A stretch of DNA of 32,139 nt, taken from IMG/VR virus record IMGVR_UViG_3300009494_000091, positions 1 to 32,139 of that record; one strand, given 5' to 3'. The notes beneath the pieces are model-generated. The model searched no databases. It saw only the letters and a list, made by a program, of their open reading frames with translations, and was not told the DNA's origin. The position numbers and the translations under genes are program-made. Source of the DNA: a virus. This document shows positions 16,840-27,300 of the stretch, piece after piece. Every line of letters starts with the position of its first letter. Position 1 is the first letter of the stretch.

Positions 16840-17612
16840 TGAGTTTATCATTACAACGTGGGGAGAGTATAGGAGATACAGTCACCCGCCAACACTTATA
16901 TGATTTAATAACATCCTGCACCCTCACAGGTACGGCAGATGCAGATAATGTGACAGTAAAACGGACAATGCAGATGACAGCAGTGTCCCTGCCACCTGAC
17001 CTCCCAGATGATGGATGTACTTGGTGTTATGATCTCACCCAGGAGTTGTTGAAGATACCTATATCAGCAGTGGGGGCGTCCCCGTGCTCCATGTGGTTGA
17101 GTGTAGGGCCAGACGCCTGGCAGGTTCCGGTATACAATGGGAACAACTATACGCTATCTGCTGGTAGTGTATGTAGTTATAACAGTAGTGGTGTGGAGTT
17201 TGTTGGTGGGTATATACCCGACAGCAGTTCGCCACATGACTTCTTAGATGCCATGAGGGGTAGTAGCAATATTCGGGGTTATGCGGGGGTAGTTCAGCAA
17301 GACATAGCACCCGAAGGGTTTGGGCCTCTTACTTGGTATGGTTTTGCATATGTGGACGTGGACTTGAGTGGGGTGGACGTAACACTAAACAACCCACTAT
17401 TCTTGACAGTGGCCACCAACTCAACCGCAATGGGGTATGCGCTGTCAACCCAAACGCCCCACAACTACCCCAATATAATTGGAGGGGTTATCTCCCACCC
17501 TACGGCTGCTGGAAGTCTGGGAGTGGTCAGGTGCCCATGTTTGTTGAGTGGGCCGTGGGCAAGTGGGATGAGGATACAAAGTGGCATGGCGACAAACGCC
17601 AGTTTACTATAA
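16839..17612 (+). CDS. Tail appendage or structural protein, unknown
   Basis: 257 residues, beta-rich, with a short helical start (residues 1-25) and no membrane segment. It has many Cys for a phage structural protein (about nine), several in pairs such as DDGCTWCYDL and RCPCLL. That could reflect metal binding, or tolerance of free thiols in the cytoplasm. It starts with a one-base TAATG overlap from the fibre gene and is followed by an AAGGGGG site for the next gene. It is not recognised; position suggests a tail-tip or fibre-associated protein. Confidence 0.6.
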   Translation: MSLSLQRGESIGDTVTRQHLYDLITSCTLTGTADADNVTVKRTMQMTAVSLPPDLPDDGCTWCYDLTQELLKIPISAVGASPCSMWLSVGPDAWQVPVYNGNNYTLSAGSVCSYNSSGVEFVGGYIPDSSSPHDFLDAMRGSSNIRGYAGVVQQDIAPEGFGPLTWYGFAYVDVDLSGVDVTLNNPLFLTVATNSTAMGYALSTQTPHNYPNIIGGVISHPTAAGSLGVVRCPCLLSGPWASGMRIQSGMATNASLL

Positions 17613-17621
17613 GGGGGACAC

Positions 17622-18368
17622 ATGGCGTGGTATGCGGAATATGATAAGACGTTGGAGCAACTACAGAAGCAGTTGGCTGCACAGTTAGAACAGGAGAAGG
17701 CCCAGTACGCCGCAAGTGAGGGACTGTCTGCTTTTATGAAGGAGAAGCAGGGGGAGTTGCTGACTGAACAGGGTGAGGCCCGACAAGCAGCGGCCACTAA
17801 GTACGGGGATGTACTCCAACCGGCTTTCCAGAACACATTGCAACAGGTACAGGGCCTGTCTGCGGGTATAGCCAGAGATACAGAAGTAGGGCTTCAACAA
17901 GACCCTGGATACAGAACAGCCATGGATACTATAGAGGCTGCTGGTAGTGGTGAGGGTATATCAGGAGCCATTGAGAGTGGCAGGGAAGCCTCCACAGTAC
18001 GGGGGTCAGGTGGCCATGGTATGGAGGCGGTGGAACGGGAGCTTGCCTTGAACGTACAACGCCAGGCCGCGCCACTCGCCATACAGAAAAAAATAGAGGG
18101 TACACTGAGGCCATTTCAGACACAGGCAGCACAGGCTGGTATTGCAAAGACACTTGCACAGACTGAGCAGATGGGGGTGGGGGCCCAGGCCCAGTCCCTG
18201 TCCAGTCTACTGCGTACAGAGGCCAACCCGATTGAGGCACTGTCTGGGTTGTATGGACAACACGCTGGATCATTTGCACAACCAGCAGGGTCAACGGCGG
18301 CCATAAAGGCTGGGTATGCAGACTACGGCTATGAAGCACCGTTTGGCCTTGGGGATTTAATGAGGTAA
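17622..18368 (+). CDS. Internal virion / ejection-type protein A
   Basis: 248 residues starting at an ATG with AAGGGGG six bases upstream. It is almost wholly helical, with a Gln/Ala-rich coiled coil at residues 7-95 and Gly/Ala-rich loops after. Its C-terminal part (TEQMGVGAQAQSLSSLL, then NPIEALSGLYGQHAG) resembles the ends of the next two proteins, where a polar helix leads to a Pro-x-(E/D)-x-(L/Y/F)-x-(S)-(G/L)-(L/Y)-(Y/G)-G type tail. Such Ala/Gln/Gly-rich helical proteins before a giant protein are typical of proteins stored in podovirus heads and ejected with DNA to form a channel in the cell envelope. Inference from pattern and place. Confidence 0.6.
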   Translation: MAWYAEYDKTLEQLQKQLAAQLEQEKAQYAASEGLSAFMKEKQGELLTEQGEARQAAATKYGDVLQPAFQNTLQQVQGLSAGIARDTEVGLQQDPGYRTAMDTIEAAGSGEGISGAIESGREASTVRGSGGHGMEAVERELALNVQRQAAPLAIQKKIEGTLRPFQTQAAQAGIAKTLAQTEQMGVGAQAQSLSSLLRTEANPIEALSGLYGQHAGSFAQPAGSTAAIKAGYADYGYEAPFGLGDLMR

Positions 18369-18371
18369 TGA

Positions 18372-19169
18372 ATGTATAGACGTTTTGCTCCAAGATATCC
18401 TACTGCTCGAAGAAGAAGCCCTACCCCCTCTTTCCGTAAACCTGGAGATCCCGGCTATTCAATACGTGATAAAATACGAGACTACGAAAAAGCAGGGGTA
18501 GATTTAAAATTTGCACATAAAGACGGTGGGGGTAATATTGTAAACCGCACCTATCTGTTCATAGACCCAGGGGGAAGATTTCAGGGCGGAAGTTTTTTAT
18601 CTCCACAAGCGGCACGTAAGTTTTTAAACCCAAGCACGAAACAAACAGCCCCCGCAAAAACTGTGTCTACTGATACAAGTGGCCCAGTAACTACAGACAC
18701 AAGTGGCCCAGTAACTACAGACACAAGTGGCCCTGTAGACGACAACCTGTCTGGGGACACAACAGACCCAATAGCCCTTGAGCACTCCCTTACTGGTAGT
18801 GCAGCAAAGGACTACCTGGGTGACATTGCTGGTGGAGACATAGACACATCCGAACTTGAGAAAAGGATACGGACACAACAAGCAGCAGGGGGTCTTGGGT
18901 ATGGTGGAGCGTCTGCCAAACAAGAGGCCACCCTTGTAGGTAGGTATAAACAAGGAGAGAGGTTACGGGCGTCTGAACAACTGGCCTCACTGTCTGAGGC
19001 AGAGTCAAAAACAACTACGCAGATAGGGCAATTACTTGGACAGTCACAGCAAGACGCAGTATCAGCGGCCACATCACAACTTACAATGCCTGCACAGACT
19101 TACGAGAGTATATTAGGGGGGAGCATGGCTGGATTAAACAGCATATTTGGACTTGGGGGATTAACGTAA
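18372..19169 (+). CDS. Internal virion-type protein B with extra basic N-terminal domain
   Basis: 265 residues. Residues 1-90 form a separate basic domain (RRFAPRYPTARRRS at the start; then a compact KFAHKDGGGN...YLFIDPGGRF sheet-like part). Residues about 98-121 are a threefold repeat of TDTSGPVT that acts as a linker. Residues about 150-265 are paralogous to the following protein: RIRTQQA-(A/S)-x-GLGYGG-x-(S/A)-AKQE, LVGR, EQLASL-(S/T)-EA and a Gly-rich end (YESILGGSMAGLNSIFGLGGL). The shared part is likely the virion module; the extra domain could bind DNA or another virion protein. Function is not known beyond this. Confidence 0.6.
   Translation: MYRRFAPRYPTARRRSPTPSFRKPGDPGYSIRDKIRDYEKAGVDLKFAHKDGGGNIVNRTYLFIDPGGRFQGGSFLSPQAARKFLNPSTKQTAPAKTVSTDTSGPVTTDTSGPVTTDTSGPVDDNLSGDTTDPIALEHSLTGSAAKDYLGDIAGGDIDTSELEKRIRTQQAAGGLGYGGASAKQEATLVGRYKQGERLRASEQLASLSEAESKTTTQIGQLLGQSQQDAVSAATSQLTMPAQTYESILGGSMAGLNSIFGLGGLT
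18667..18738 (+). repeat. Three tandem 24-base repeats coding for TDTSGPVT
   Basis: Three head-to-tail 24-base units at 18667-18690, 18691-18714 and 18715-18738. Units 2 and 3 are nearly identical (they differ only in the last few bases) and unit 1 differs at a few sites. Each codes for eight residues, keeping the frame, and links the basic N-terminal domain to the conserved module. Copy-number change would keep the frame, so linker length may vary between relatives. Confidence 0.85.
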
Positions 19170-19561
19170 TGGAGATACAGAATACACAGGCGGGGCAGTA
19201 CCTTGCAGGTATGGCTGAACACGGCTTTATGGGTGCCCAAGAGGGGGAATTACAGAACAGAATACGAACACAGCAGGCGTCTAGTGGTCTTGGGTATGGG
19301 GGCGTGGCTGCTAAACAAGAGACACGCCTTGTGGGTAGAGTCCGAGAGCAGCAGAAGTTGGGAGCGGCGGAGCAACTGGCGTCACTGACTGAGGCGGCGT
19401 CTATGTTGCCGACACAATTACAAGACCTGGCCGCAAAGACACAACAGTATTCAATGGAGGCGGCTCTTCCTCAGATGCTCACTCCTACGGATACATTTAG
19501 TAGTTTATATGGCGGGGCAATGTCGGGACTTAGTGGGATTTTTAATATGGGGGGTATATAA
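19169..19561 (+). CDS. Internal virion-type protein C (paralogue of B)
   Basis: 130 residues, sharing its core with the C-terminal half of the previous protein: NRIRTQQASSGLGYGG at residues 30-45, AKQE, LVGR, EQLASLTEA and a SLYGGAMSGLSGIFNMGG tail. It starts inside the stop of protein B (TAATG), so it is probably a tandem duplication that has since diverged. It is helical, rich in Gln, Ala and Gly, with no transmembrane segment, although the Gly-rich tail could contact membranes. A role in ejection-channel formation is an inference. Confidence 0.6.
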   Translation: MEIQNTQAGQYLAGMAEHGFMGAQEGELQNRIRTQQASSGLGYGGVAAKQETRLVGRVREQQKLGAAEQLASLTEAASMLPTQLQDLAAKTQQYSMEAALPQMLTPTDTFSSLYGGAMSGLSGIFNMGGI

Positions 19562-19989
19562 TGGCTTTAATGGGATTTCAAACGTACATTGATGAAATGG
19601 CTGCGGGGGATGTAGACAGAGTAGGACTGGACTTTGCACGCCAGGCAGACACACATGAGGGTGCAATAGATGCCATTAACCAGATAGCGGCTGCCAAGTC
19701 ACTGGGCATGAGCCAACTACACCAGACCTACAGTAAAGGGGCTGCTGAACAACAGTTAAGCCAGTACAGAAAATCCACACAGGACGCCAGGTCTTTTGCT
19801 GGTGGGCAGATGCAGGGTATCCACACAAACATAATGGGTGGTATGGCAGGGTGGACAGAAAATATGTTAATGCAGATGAACCCAAGTGGTGTTGGTTCAG
19901 GGGCCGCCGTGCAGGCCATGCAACACCTTGGTGCTATGCAAGAGGCTGTGAGCCTTGGAGTTGTTAAAGATTTAGCTGACCTTATGTAA
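19561..19989 (+). CDS. Small internal virion-type protein D
   Basis: 142 residues, helical, rich in Ala, Gln, Met and Gly. Start overlaps the preceding stop by one base. The residue 60-85 region is a polar helix and the C-terminal half (residues 90-142) has Met-rich, Gly-rich amphipathic text such as MGGMAGWTENMLMQM. It shares the general style of the three preceding proteins but no clear alignable motif. Its position in the run leading to the giant protein supports a structural, possibly ejected, protein. Confidence 0.55.
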   Translation: MALMGFQTYIDEMAAGDVDRVGLDFARQADTHEGAIDAINQIAAAKSLGMSQLHQTYSKGAAEQQLSQYRKSTQDARSFAGGQMQGIHTNIMGGMAGWTENMLMQMNPSGVGSGAAVQAMQHLGAMQEAVSLGVVKDLADLM

Positions 19990-19998
19990 GGAGACGTT

Positions 19999-21363
19999 AT
20001 GGGTAATGTATATAGTAGTAGACTCGGACTGGGGCAGGAACAGAGTATCGGAGACTTTGCCCAGGCAATACGCCGCCTTAGTACGGCACACAAAAGGGCT
20101 ACCAACATGGCTGACGCCACACGGCTACAGTTAAAATGGGCTGAAGAGACCCATACTGCACAACTTGCAAAGTACCAAGCTGACATTGACTTAACCAACA
20201 AGCGCAACGTGGCTTTACAGGATGAGCTTGGCCGTAGAGAGGAAGAGTCTCAGCGGGTAACAGGGCAGTTAAAACAACAAGAGGCCACACGTAAAACTGT
20301 GTCCACAAATGTACATGGCATGATAAAGTCATGGGAGAAGTATAAAAAGGATGGAGATGTTACTGCTAAGACCTCTTTTTATGACGCTTATGCAAACATA
20401 ATGGCGGCAGACCCCAAGCAGGCAATAGAGATGGGCAGGATATTCTCTGGGCTTGTGGGGGCGGAGACTGGTTTGAAGGCGGCTGAGACTGATATAGCAC
20501 ATGAGATGGCACTGACAGCACAGGCGACAGCTCAGACACGGGAGTCAGGCGCACGTCTTGTGGGACAGGAGCTCACAAATAAACTACGTATGCAGGAACT
20601 GTTGCAGGATGATGCTGGGATAGAGAAATACAGAAAGTTTAAGTCTATGGTTAAGGAGAGTGCTTACAACGAGATGGGTATAACAGCACAAAAGCCTGCC
20701 ATTGAGGAGGAACGGCGGATTACTATCCAGGCTTTTGATGACAAGATAAAAGTAGAAGTACAGAAGATATCTGTGGAGAAGGATAAGATGAAAGCACAGA
20801 TGGATGCTGCGTCCTATGATAAGTTGGGACAGATACTTAGTGGTAAGGGTGGAGATAAAGTAGGTCTTATCCAAGCCATTGATACTTCAGGTTTGGACGC
20901 TGAGGGCAACGCTGCAATAGAAGAGATGTCACGGCTGTACACAGAGAAGACAGCAGCAGAACGCCATTTCTCAGCACAGATGCGGGAACAAGAGGACTTT
21001 GACTTCATGGTTGATGAAGCATCCGAGTATGCTTACTCCACAATGAATCTACGTGGTCCAGGGGCAGCATTTAAAGTATCTGATTTGCTTGCTGACATCT
21101 TCCCATCATTGGCTCAAATGCGTAAAGATAGTTTTGATAGGTACAAGGAACTACGTGCGGCTTCAAGCCCAGATGTTACTGATGATACTATTAACAAAGA
21201 CGTGACCCGCGAACTCTTTAGTAAGTGGGAAGAGAAGATACCTCCTAACATGTGGGGACTTGCCAAGAACTTATTTGTAAAGGGTTTTTATAATGATATG
21301 AACAGCAGACGAAATGCAATAAAGATATTCGGTGCGCCCCCAACAGAAGTCACTGAGGAGTAG
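19999..21363 (+). CDS. Coiled-coil internal virion protein
   Basis: 454 residues, highly charged and helical. Long coiled-coil stretches lie at about residues 20-105, 220-275 and 305-335, with a more globular end (residues 340-454). No catalytic motif or membrane segment is seen. GGAG lies upstream of the ATG after a nine-base gap, and the gene ends two bases before the giant gene. Length and place match the mid-size internal core proteins of podoviruses, which stack under the portal and are ejected before the DNA. Assignment is by architecture only. Confidence 0.62.
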   Translation: MGNVYSSRLGLGQEQSIGDFAQAIRRLSTAHKRATNMADATRLQLKWAEETHTAQLAKYQADIDLTNKRNVALQDELGRREEESQRVTGQLKQQEATRKTVSTNVHGMIKSWEKYKKDGDVTAKTSFYDAYANIMAADPKQAIEMGRIFSGLVGAETGLKAAETDIAHEMALTAQATAQTRESGARLVGQELTNKLRMQELLQDDAGIEKYRKFKSMVKESAYNEMGITAQKPAIEEERRITIQAFDDKIKVEVQKISVEKDKMKAQMDAASYDKLGQILSGKGGDKVGLIQAIDTSGLDAEGNAAIEEMSRLYTEKTAAERHFSAQMREQEDFDFMVDEASEYAYSTMNLRGPGAAFKVSDLLADIFPSLAQMRKDSFDRYKELRAASSPDVTDDTINKDVTRELFSKWEEKIPPNMWGLAKNLFVKGFYNDMNSRRNAIKIFGAPPTEVTEE

Positions 21364-21365
21364 AC

Positions 21366-24300
21366 ATGGACTGGAATAAATTTTTATCCGCTGGAGCTGA
21401 ACCCCTAAAGTCTACAGAACAAGTGGAGTTTGATGAAGCTATCCAACTGGATGTAGTTAAACCCAACCCTGTTTTTAATAATTCCCCTGTACGGGCCCTA
21501 CAAATAATGGAGCAGGACGAGGAAGAGAGGGAGAATAACTGGCATTATACTAAGGACCGGCTTGTGGACAGACTGTCTGATCTAGGCACTGAAACAGCGG
21601 GCTTAATCTTTGGTAAACACGCACCACTTGGTGGGTTTGGACTTTTCCAAGGCCGCAGTACTCAGTATGAGCAGATGCAGGGAATGATCCTTAATTACAG
21701 TGGCTTCAGGAAGGGGTCTGGAAAGGGTGGACCCTCTGCATTGGGAGAGGCAATGGCCTATGTGGGTGATCTTAAACGGAAGCTACACTCCAATGGTGTC
21801 AATGTAAAGGACTCCTTTAACCTCCGTAACATACTGGAGGGTACCCATTTTACCCTAATGGATAATTTGGGTAAGAACTTCCACGGCAGAGTAGCCGAGG
21901 GGGATGCCAAATTGTTGACTGGTATGGCTGTAATGGGTCAGGTTGTACGCCACTCAGAGAAGGCAGACAACACAATAGCTGACACTATGCCTATTGTTCT
22001 TGATACACTAAAGGAGGGCGGCCTTGAATTTGACGGCCCGTGGGGGAGGTTTAACAACGAACTGCATCAACTCCGCAGGGAAAGGGACTTGGACACCACT
22101 GAAACTCCCTTAAGCGTGAACAAAACCATGCAGAATAGAGGCTGGTTGGATGTGGATGCCACACGTATCAAAGATTGGTACCAAAAACTGACTGGGAAGG
22201 AAGCTCCTGAGGACATACTCCTAGATGATGCCAGGAAGCCCATCTTCGCATTTTTGGATAAAGTGGACTCACTCACTGCAAAAGCCAACAAAGCCGTCAT
22301 ATGGAAGGCTATGGGGGTGAATATCAACCTTGACCACGTTAACGAGGATGGTACTATCGCAGGACTACGTGAGATGCGAGAGAGTGCGGGAGCCATGATG
22401 CGGTTTGATAGGGCCCTTGGATTGGATGTGGCATACGATAATGAGTACGAACACGCTGAAAATGCTGCTGTCAAGAGCATAAAAGCTGATATGTTTACAA
22501 AAGGACCCACTGAAGCCCTCAAAAACACAGGGTTAAGCGATGATAGATTAAACGAACTCACCAAGCAGTACACCCAAAAACTCCAGCCCCCAGCCCCGGT
22601 TGTACCTGGTAAAACTTCTCCGTTTGGTCGATACCAGATAACAACTGAACAGGGTGCATGGGAGTGGCTACGCCGCCAGGCGTTCCAAGACAAAGAAGTG
22701 GCTGCGGCTATTGGTGTGGCCAAAGGGTCCAAACGACACGCTTGGATTAAAAGCAACACAGAGAAACTGGATAAGATAGCTCTTGAGGATGATATACCCC
22801 CAGAACTCATGGCTGAGTACAGGGATAAAGTGAAGGACGCCCGTATTAAAGCCACAGCAGTTAGTGATAGACGACAACAGGAATATGATTGGGCATATGC
22901 AATCCGCCACGCTAATTCTATTGTGGGAGGTATTGGGCAGCTCATACACAAAATACCCGGTATTGGATACATGGGTGATAGTCTTGGGGGTATATACAAG
23001 CAGTTGAATGCAGAAATGTACAACATCCCAGTAAGTGAGCGGCTTGATGAAAGTATTGGACAGAATATTGTAGACGTATTACAGAAGAATATCACGGATA
23101 CTTTGGGCTTTATGCCCTGTAGCCAAGATGAACTCATTGAAAAGTACCTGGACAGAGCAGCAGCAGGAGAGACCATACCTATTGCCGACCAGTTATATAC
23201 ACTTGGTGGGCAGGGCATGCGCATGTTCTATGACCTCCCCTTCATAATGATGAAAAACCCGGCTGAATTCGCGGCTATAGGGGGGTCCCTACGGTTGTAT
23301 GGTAAAGCAGCCACAGGCGTTATCAACAAAGTGCAAAAAGCCACAGGGTCTAAGGGTCTGGGCACTCTTACTGGTTTTGCGCTGCGCCCCCACGAGTTCA
23401 TTAAGAACATGACTAAGCCTCTACGTGACTTCCAGAGTGAGCGTATGTTGTTTGGTATGTCTGTGGGTAAGTTCAAGCAGACACTCAATAAAATGCCAGC
23501 CCCACTAAGAGACCAGTATTGGGAAACTTTTAAGAAGATATCCAATGAACTTGCCACCAGTGATGTTGAGGGTATGGTCCCCATATCTAACAAACTCAAA
23601 TCCCTTGAGTCTGCTATGGGCCACCTTATTGCTAAAGCGGGGGCACAAAAGGGACTATCTAATAAAGACGTACACACATTTGCTGAATTGGCACGGAAAC
23701 ATGATGTGCCTCTGGAAGCCACAAACTTAGCATTTGCCACACCCTTTGGCAATGGCCGTTTTGTGGACGGAATGGTAGCAGAACACACATATATTAAACA
23801 ACAACAGCACTTTGCCAACATAGAGAAGTCTATTGAGGTACAGGCTGCAGGTAGATTTGGAACCACAGCAGCTCAAAGCGTAGTAAACTTCAACAACAAC
23901 TATAGAAAATGGGTCAGTTCCCCTAAACAACGAGCCGCTAAGAGCCTTAGAAACGCTTTAAACAAAAGAGGGTGGAGCACTGAGTGGGTGGACAAGCACA
24001 TAGAAGCTTTTACAGCACGTGAAAAATATGAAGAGGCTACCAGTATGGACCAGACCATATTTGAGTCAGCCGCACAATACAACTATGAAGCAACACGCCG
24101 CACTAACTTCCGTAAACGCCTTATGGATGGGATGCGAGAGACATTTGGCCTCCGCACAAATAGTCTTAAAGGCCTCCTCCCTAAAGAGGAAGCCACAACA
24201 CCTGAGGGTAAGGCCCGTGTGAAGCAGATGCAGCAGGATATAGAAGTGCTTGAGAATGTACGGAACACTCTAGACTATGATGGAAGGGCCCTAGGGAAAC

Positions 24301-27300
24301 TCGGTCAGAGTAGACTGGTCCCTCTTGCTGATAATCCCGCTTCAGAGTTTAAAGAAGTGGAAAATGGATGGCGTACGTCTGGTGGTGACTCCCATAAGGA
24401 AGCCATATACAACCACCTTGCACGGCTTGTGTATGCAGACATGGATGTAATAGGAGATCTTGCCTACTTCTTTAATGATTCAAAACTGGCACATAACCTT
24501 GCCAAACTTCGTACACGTAAACCCACAGACAAACACTTCGACGTACTGAAGAAGATCATTAAGACATCTGAAAAGAACTCAGAGAATAAACTGTTCACAG
24601 ACAGGCCCCCAGTGCATAAGGAACAAGTGATACGACAAGGACGTGATATGGTAGCGGCAATTAAGAATGTAGCGGGTGAGCACAACAGCATGATACTGGC
24701 AGACCTTGCCACAACAGCTATCAACTCCCATTACAACATGAACCAGAACAGAATCTTCCGTATGAAGTCCCAACGTATTGAGAATCAAGGCCAGTGTGCC
24801 CAGGCCAGTATCTCCAAAGCCCGTGACCTTATGGATCAACTGTCTACAAAACAAGAAAAGGAGTTTGCTGGGTTGTCGAAGCTTCCCCCTAAGGAGTTAC
24901 TCAAGAGAGAAGGGTCAAGTCCTATGGTGGACGCAGCCATTGAGGTACTAGGGATACGTAACCACCTTATTGATATGATGGTGGACGTAGGCAAGTTGAC
25001 AAATGAAGAGGCCAACAGTATGCGTAGTAAGGGAATCGACCCCCATGTGTATGCTAAGGACATATACCGCAGTGACTTACGTAAATATGAATCTGCCACA
25101 CACACAGTTACTCAGAACGTGGGCAAAGACGCACCAGAGTTCTCACGTCTAAACGTACAGAGAAAGGCAAACACCCCCAGGATTACATGGTATGATGAGG
25201 CCCAAGGTAAACGCCGTATAATTGACATAACCACAGACAAAGACGGAAAGACACTACCCCTTAACAAACGCCGTAAAGAGGCCACACGCCGAATAAAAGA
25301 AATTGTTACAAAACAACCCGGCCTTAAGGACAAAGTGAAACTGGTCGAGGAACTCACCGAGTTTGATATGGGTATGATGGGTCTGTTTGATGCCGAGGGC
25401 AGCCATATTACATCTGTATTGCAGGAGATGTTGGTGGACGTGACAAAAGCACGACTACTTAATGAAGTTGGGTTAATGCAAGGCATGATAATGAACAGGA
25501 TGCCACGGGAATATAGGACAAACGGCAAGGCAGGAGACTGGGTATATCTTGGCCCCACCAAACGCTATAAGGGCAGCGGTGAGTCTGAGCCCGTATCATT
25601 TCAAAACCTCACACATGAACAACGTCTACATCTCCGCAGAGAGTGGGGGACTATGGCCGGAAAATATGTACACAGACGCTTCTTCGACCACATCAACTCC
25701 TGGGAGGATTACTCCACACTGTTAAGTGCAGTGAGTAAGTCCATGAAAGAGGGTCGCAATGAGATGGGTAAGACACTGGGAGCGGAGTATGATAACATTA
25801 TTGACACCGCTACATCAAATATTATGGACAAATTATCCACACCTGGGGACATGCCCTTCTTCAAGTGGGCTGGACGAGCACTGCGGCAGAACTTAATCAC
25901 TCAGAGTGTAAGCACCTTCAATAAAAACTTCATGGGGGCATTGACTTTTGCCCATCAATCAGGAGCCAAGCTACTAGACCCCTGTTTCTGGAAGGGGTTT
26001 GGACAAAAGAAACATCTTGCAAATTTTGACTACCTCCTTGACGTGTTTAATGAGCACGACATATACAAGCTTAAAGTAAGGGGTACACCAGAACAACAAC
26101 AACAATCTTTAAATGCAGAGTTTGCGCGGAAGAAATTTAGTGCTGATAAGATTGATATGCTACAAAAGTTTAAATATTGTATGGACCACGGCCTTATTGA
26201 AAGGTCTGATGAGGGTATTGTTAAGGGGGGTGAACGTCAGTTACGACCAGGTAAACGTTCTGTTGGAGAGCAGCGGAAGAAGGACCAGCGCAACACTTTA
26301 CGAGATATCACAAGACACCAAGAAGTAATATCCCATCTTAAGAATGTATTAGAGACAGCCGAACAAAAAACACCAGAAAGAGTATACACCCCCAAGCAGA
26401 GAGCACAGGCAGAACGGCGTATTATTGCACACACCACAGAAATGACCAAACTCAAGAAAGAAATGATTAAGTACAACTTCCGCAGTAATTGGCGAGATGG
26501 TTTGGATGAGGCGTGGAGGTATATTAAAAGTGGTGACCCTAAAAAACGTGGTAACTACTCTGTAATTAAGGAACGTATTGGACAGGCTTATGGTAAAGTT
26601 GATCCACGTGTTAAGTGGATGACTTTTAACTACCTTGTAAGTGAGATGGGTTTGTCTAAACAAGCAGCCGTGGAACGGGTTAAGGACTACCACCAGAACT
26701 ACGGTGCTGTGTCTCCAGGAGTACGTAAACTCAGTAACGCACCGCTTATAGGATCATTTGTACCCTCATTCCCAGCAGAGGCCGCACGTATTATTAAAAA
26801 TGGTATGATGGAGAATCCTGGTCGAATCTTTAGTCCACTTATATCAATGGCCACAGCCAACTCAGCCGCTTTAATGTCCCAAGGTATGATGTTATCTGAC
26901 TACGCCAACATTACAGGCAATGAGTCTGGTTGGGAACAACTGCGTGGAATGTTGACAGGTCTTATAATACCTACAGGACACGGAAATTTCACACGTTTTG
27001 ACATGACTGACTTCACACCCTTCGGACCCTTTATGGAGTCTTCCTCTATGTTCAAGACACTTACTGATACTATGGCAAAAGATAGCATGCTTGCACAGGC
27101 TGCAATACCCGCAGTAAACTTCATGTCTAACTTTGTTCTTAACACACCAGGTATGCAAGCCACACAAAAACTGGCAACTGGTGTGGACCCCTGGTCGGGC
27201 AAAGTAACATACCAACGTGGTCTCGGTGATGGTTTAGCATCACTTGCAAAAAGCGGAGCTAACCTTTTCCTCCCTGCTGCTGTTACACAAACATATGAGA

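Noticed and set aside
22067-23224. Long antisense open frame (385 codons) opposite the giant gene
   Set aside because: It lies wholly opposite a real coding frame, lacks a ribosome site, and its product is a Ser/Leu-rich shadow with no motif.
24255-24300. DYDGR motif in the giant protein as an RNA polymerase signature
   Set aside because: It recalls the T/DxxGR motif of phage RNA polymerases, but no matching motif A, B or C with the right order and residues could be found nearby.
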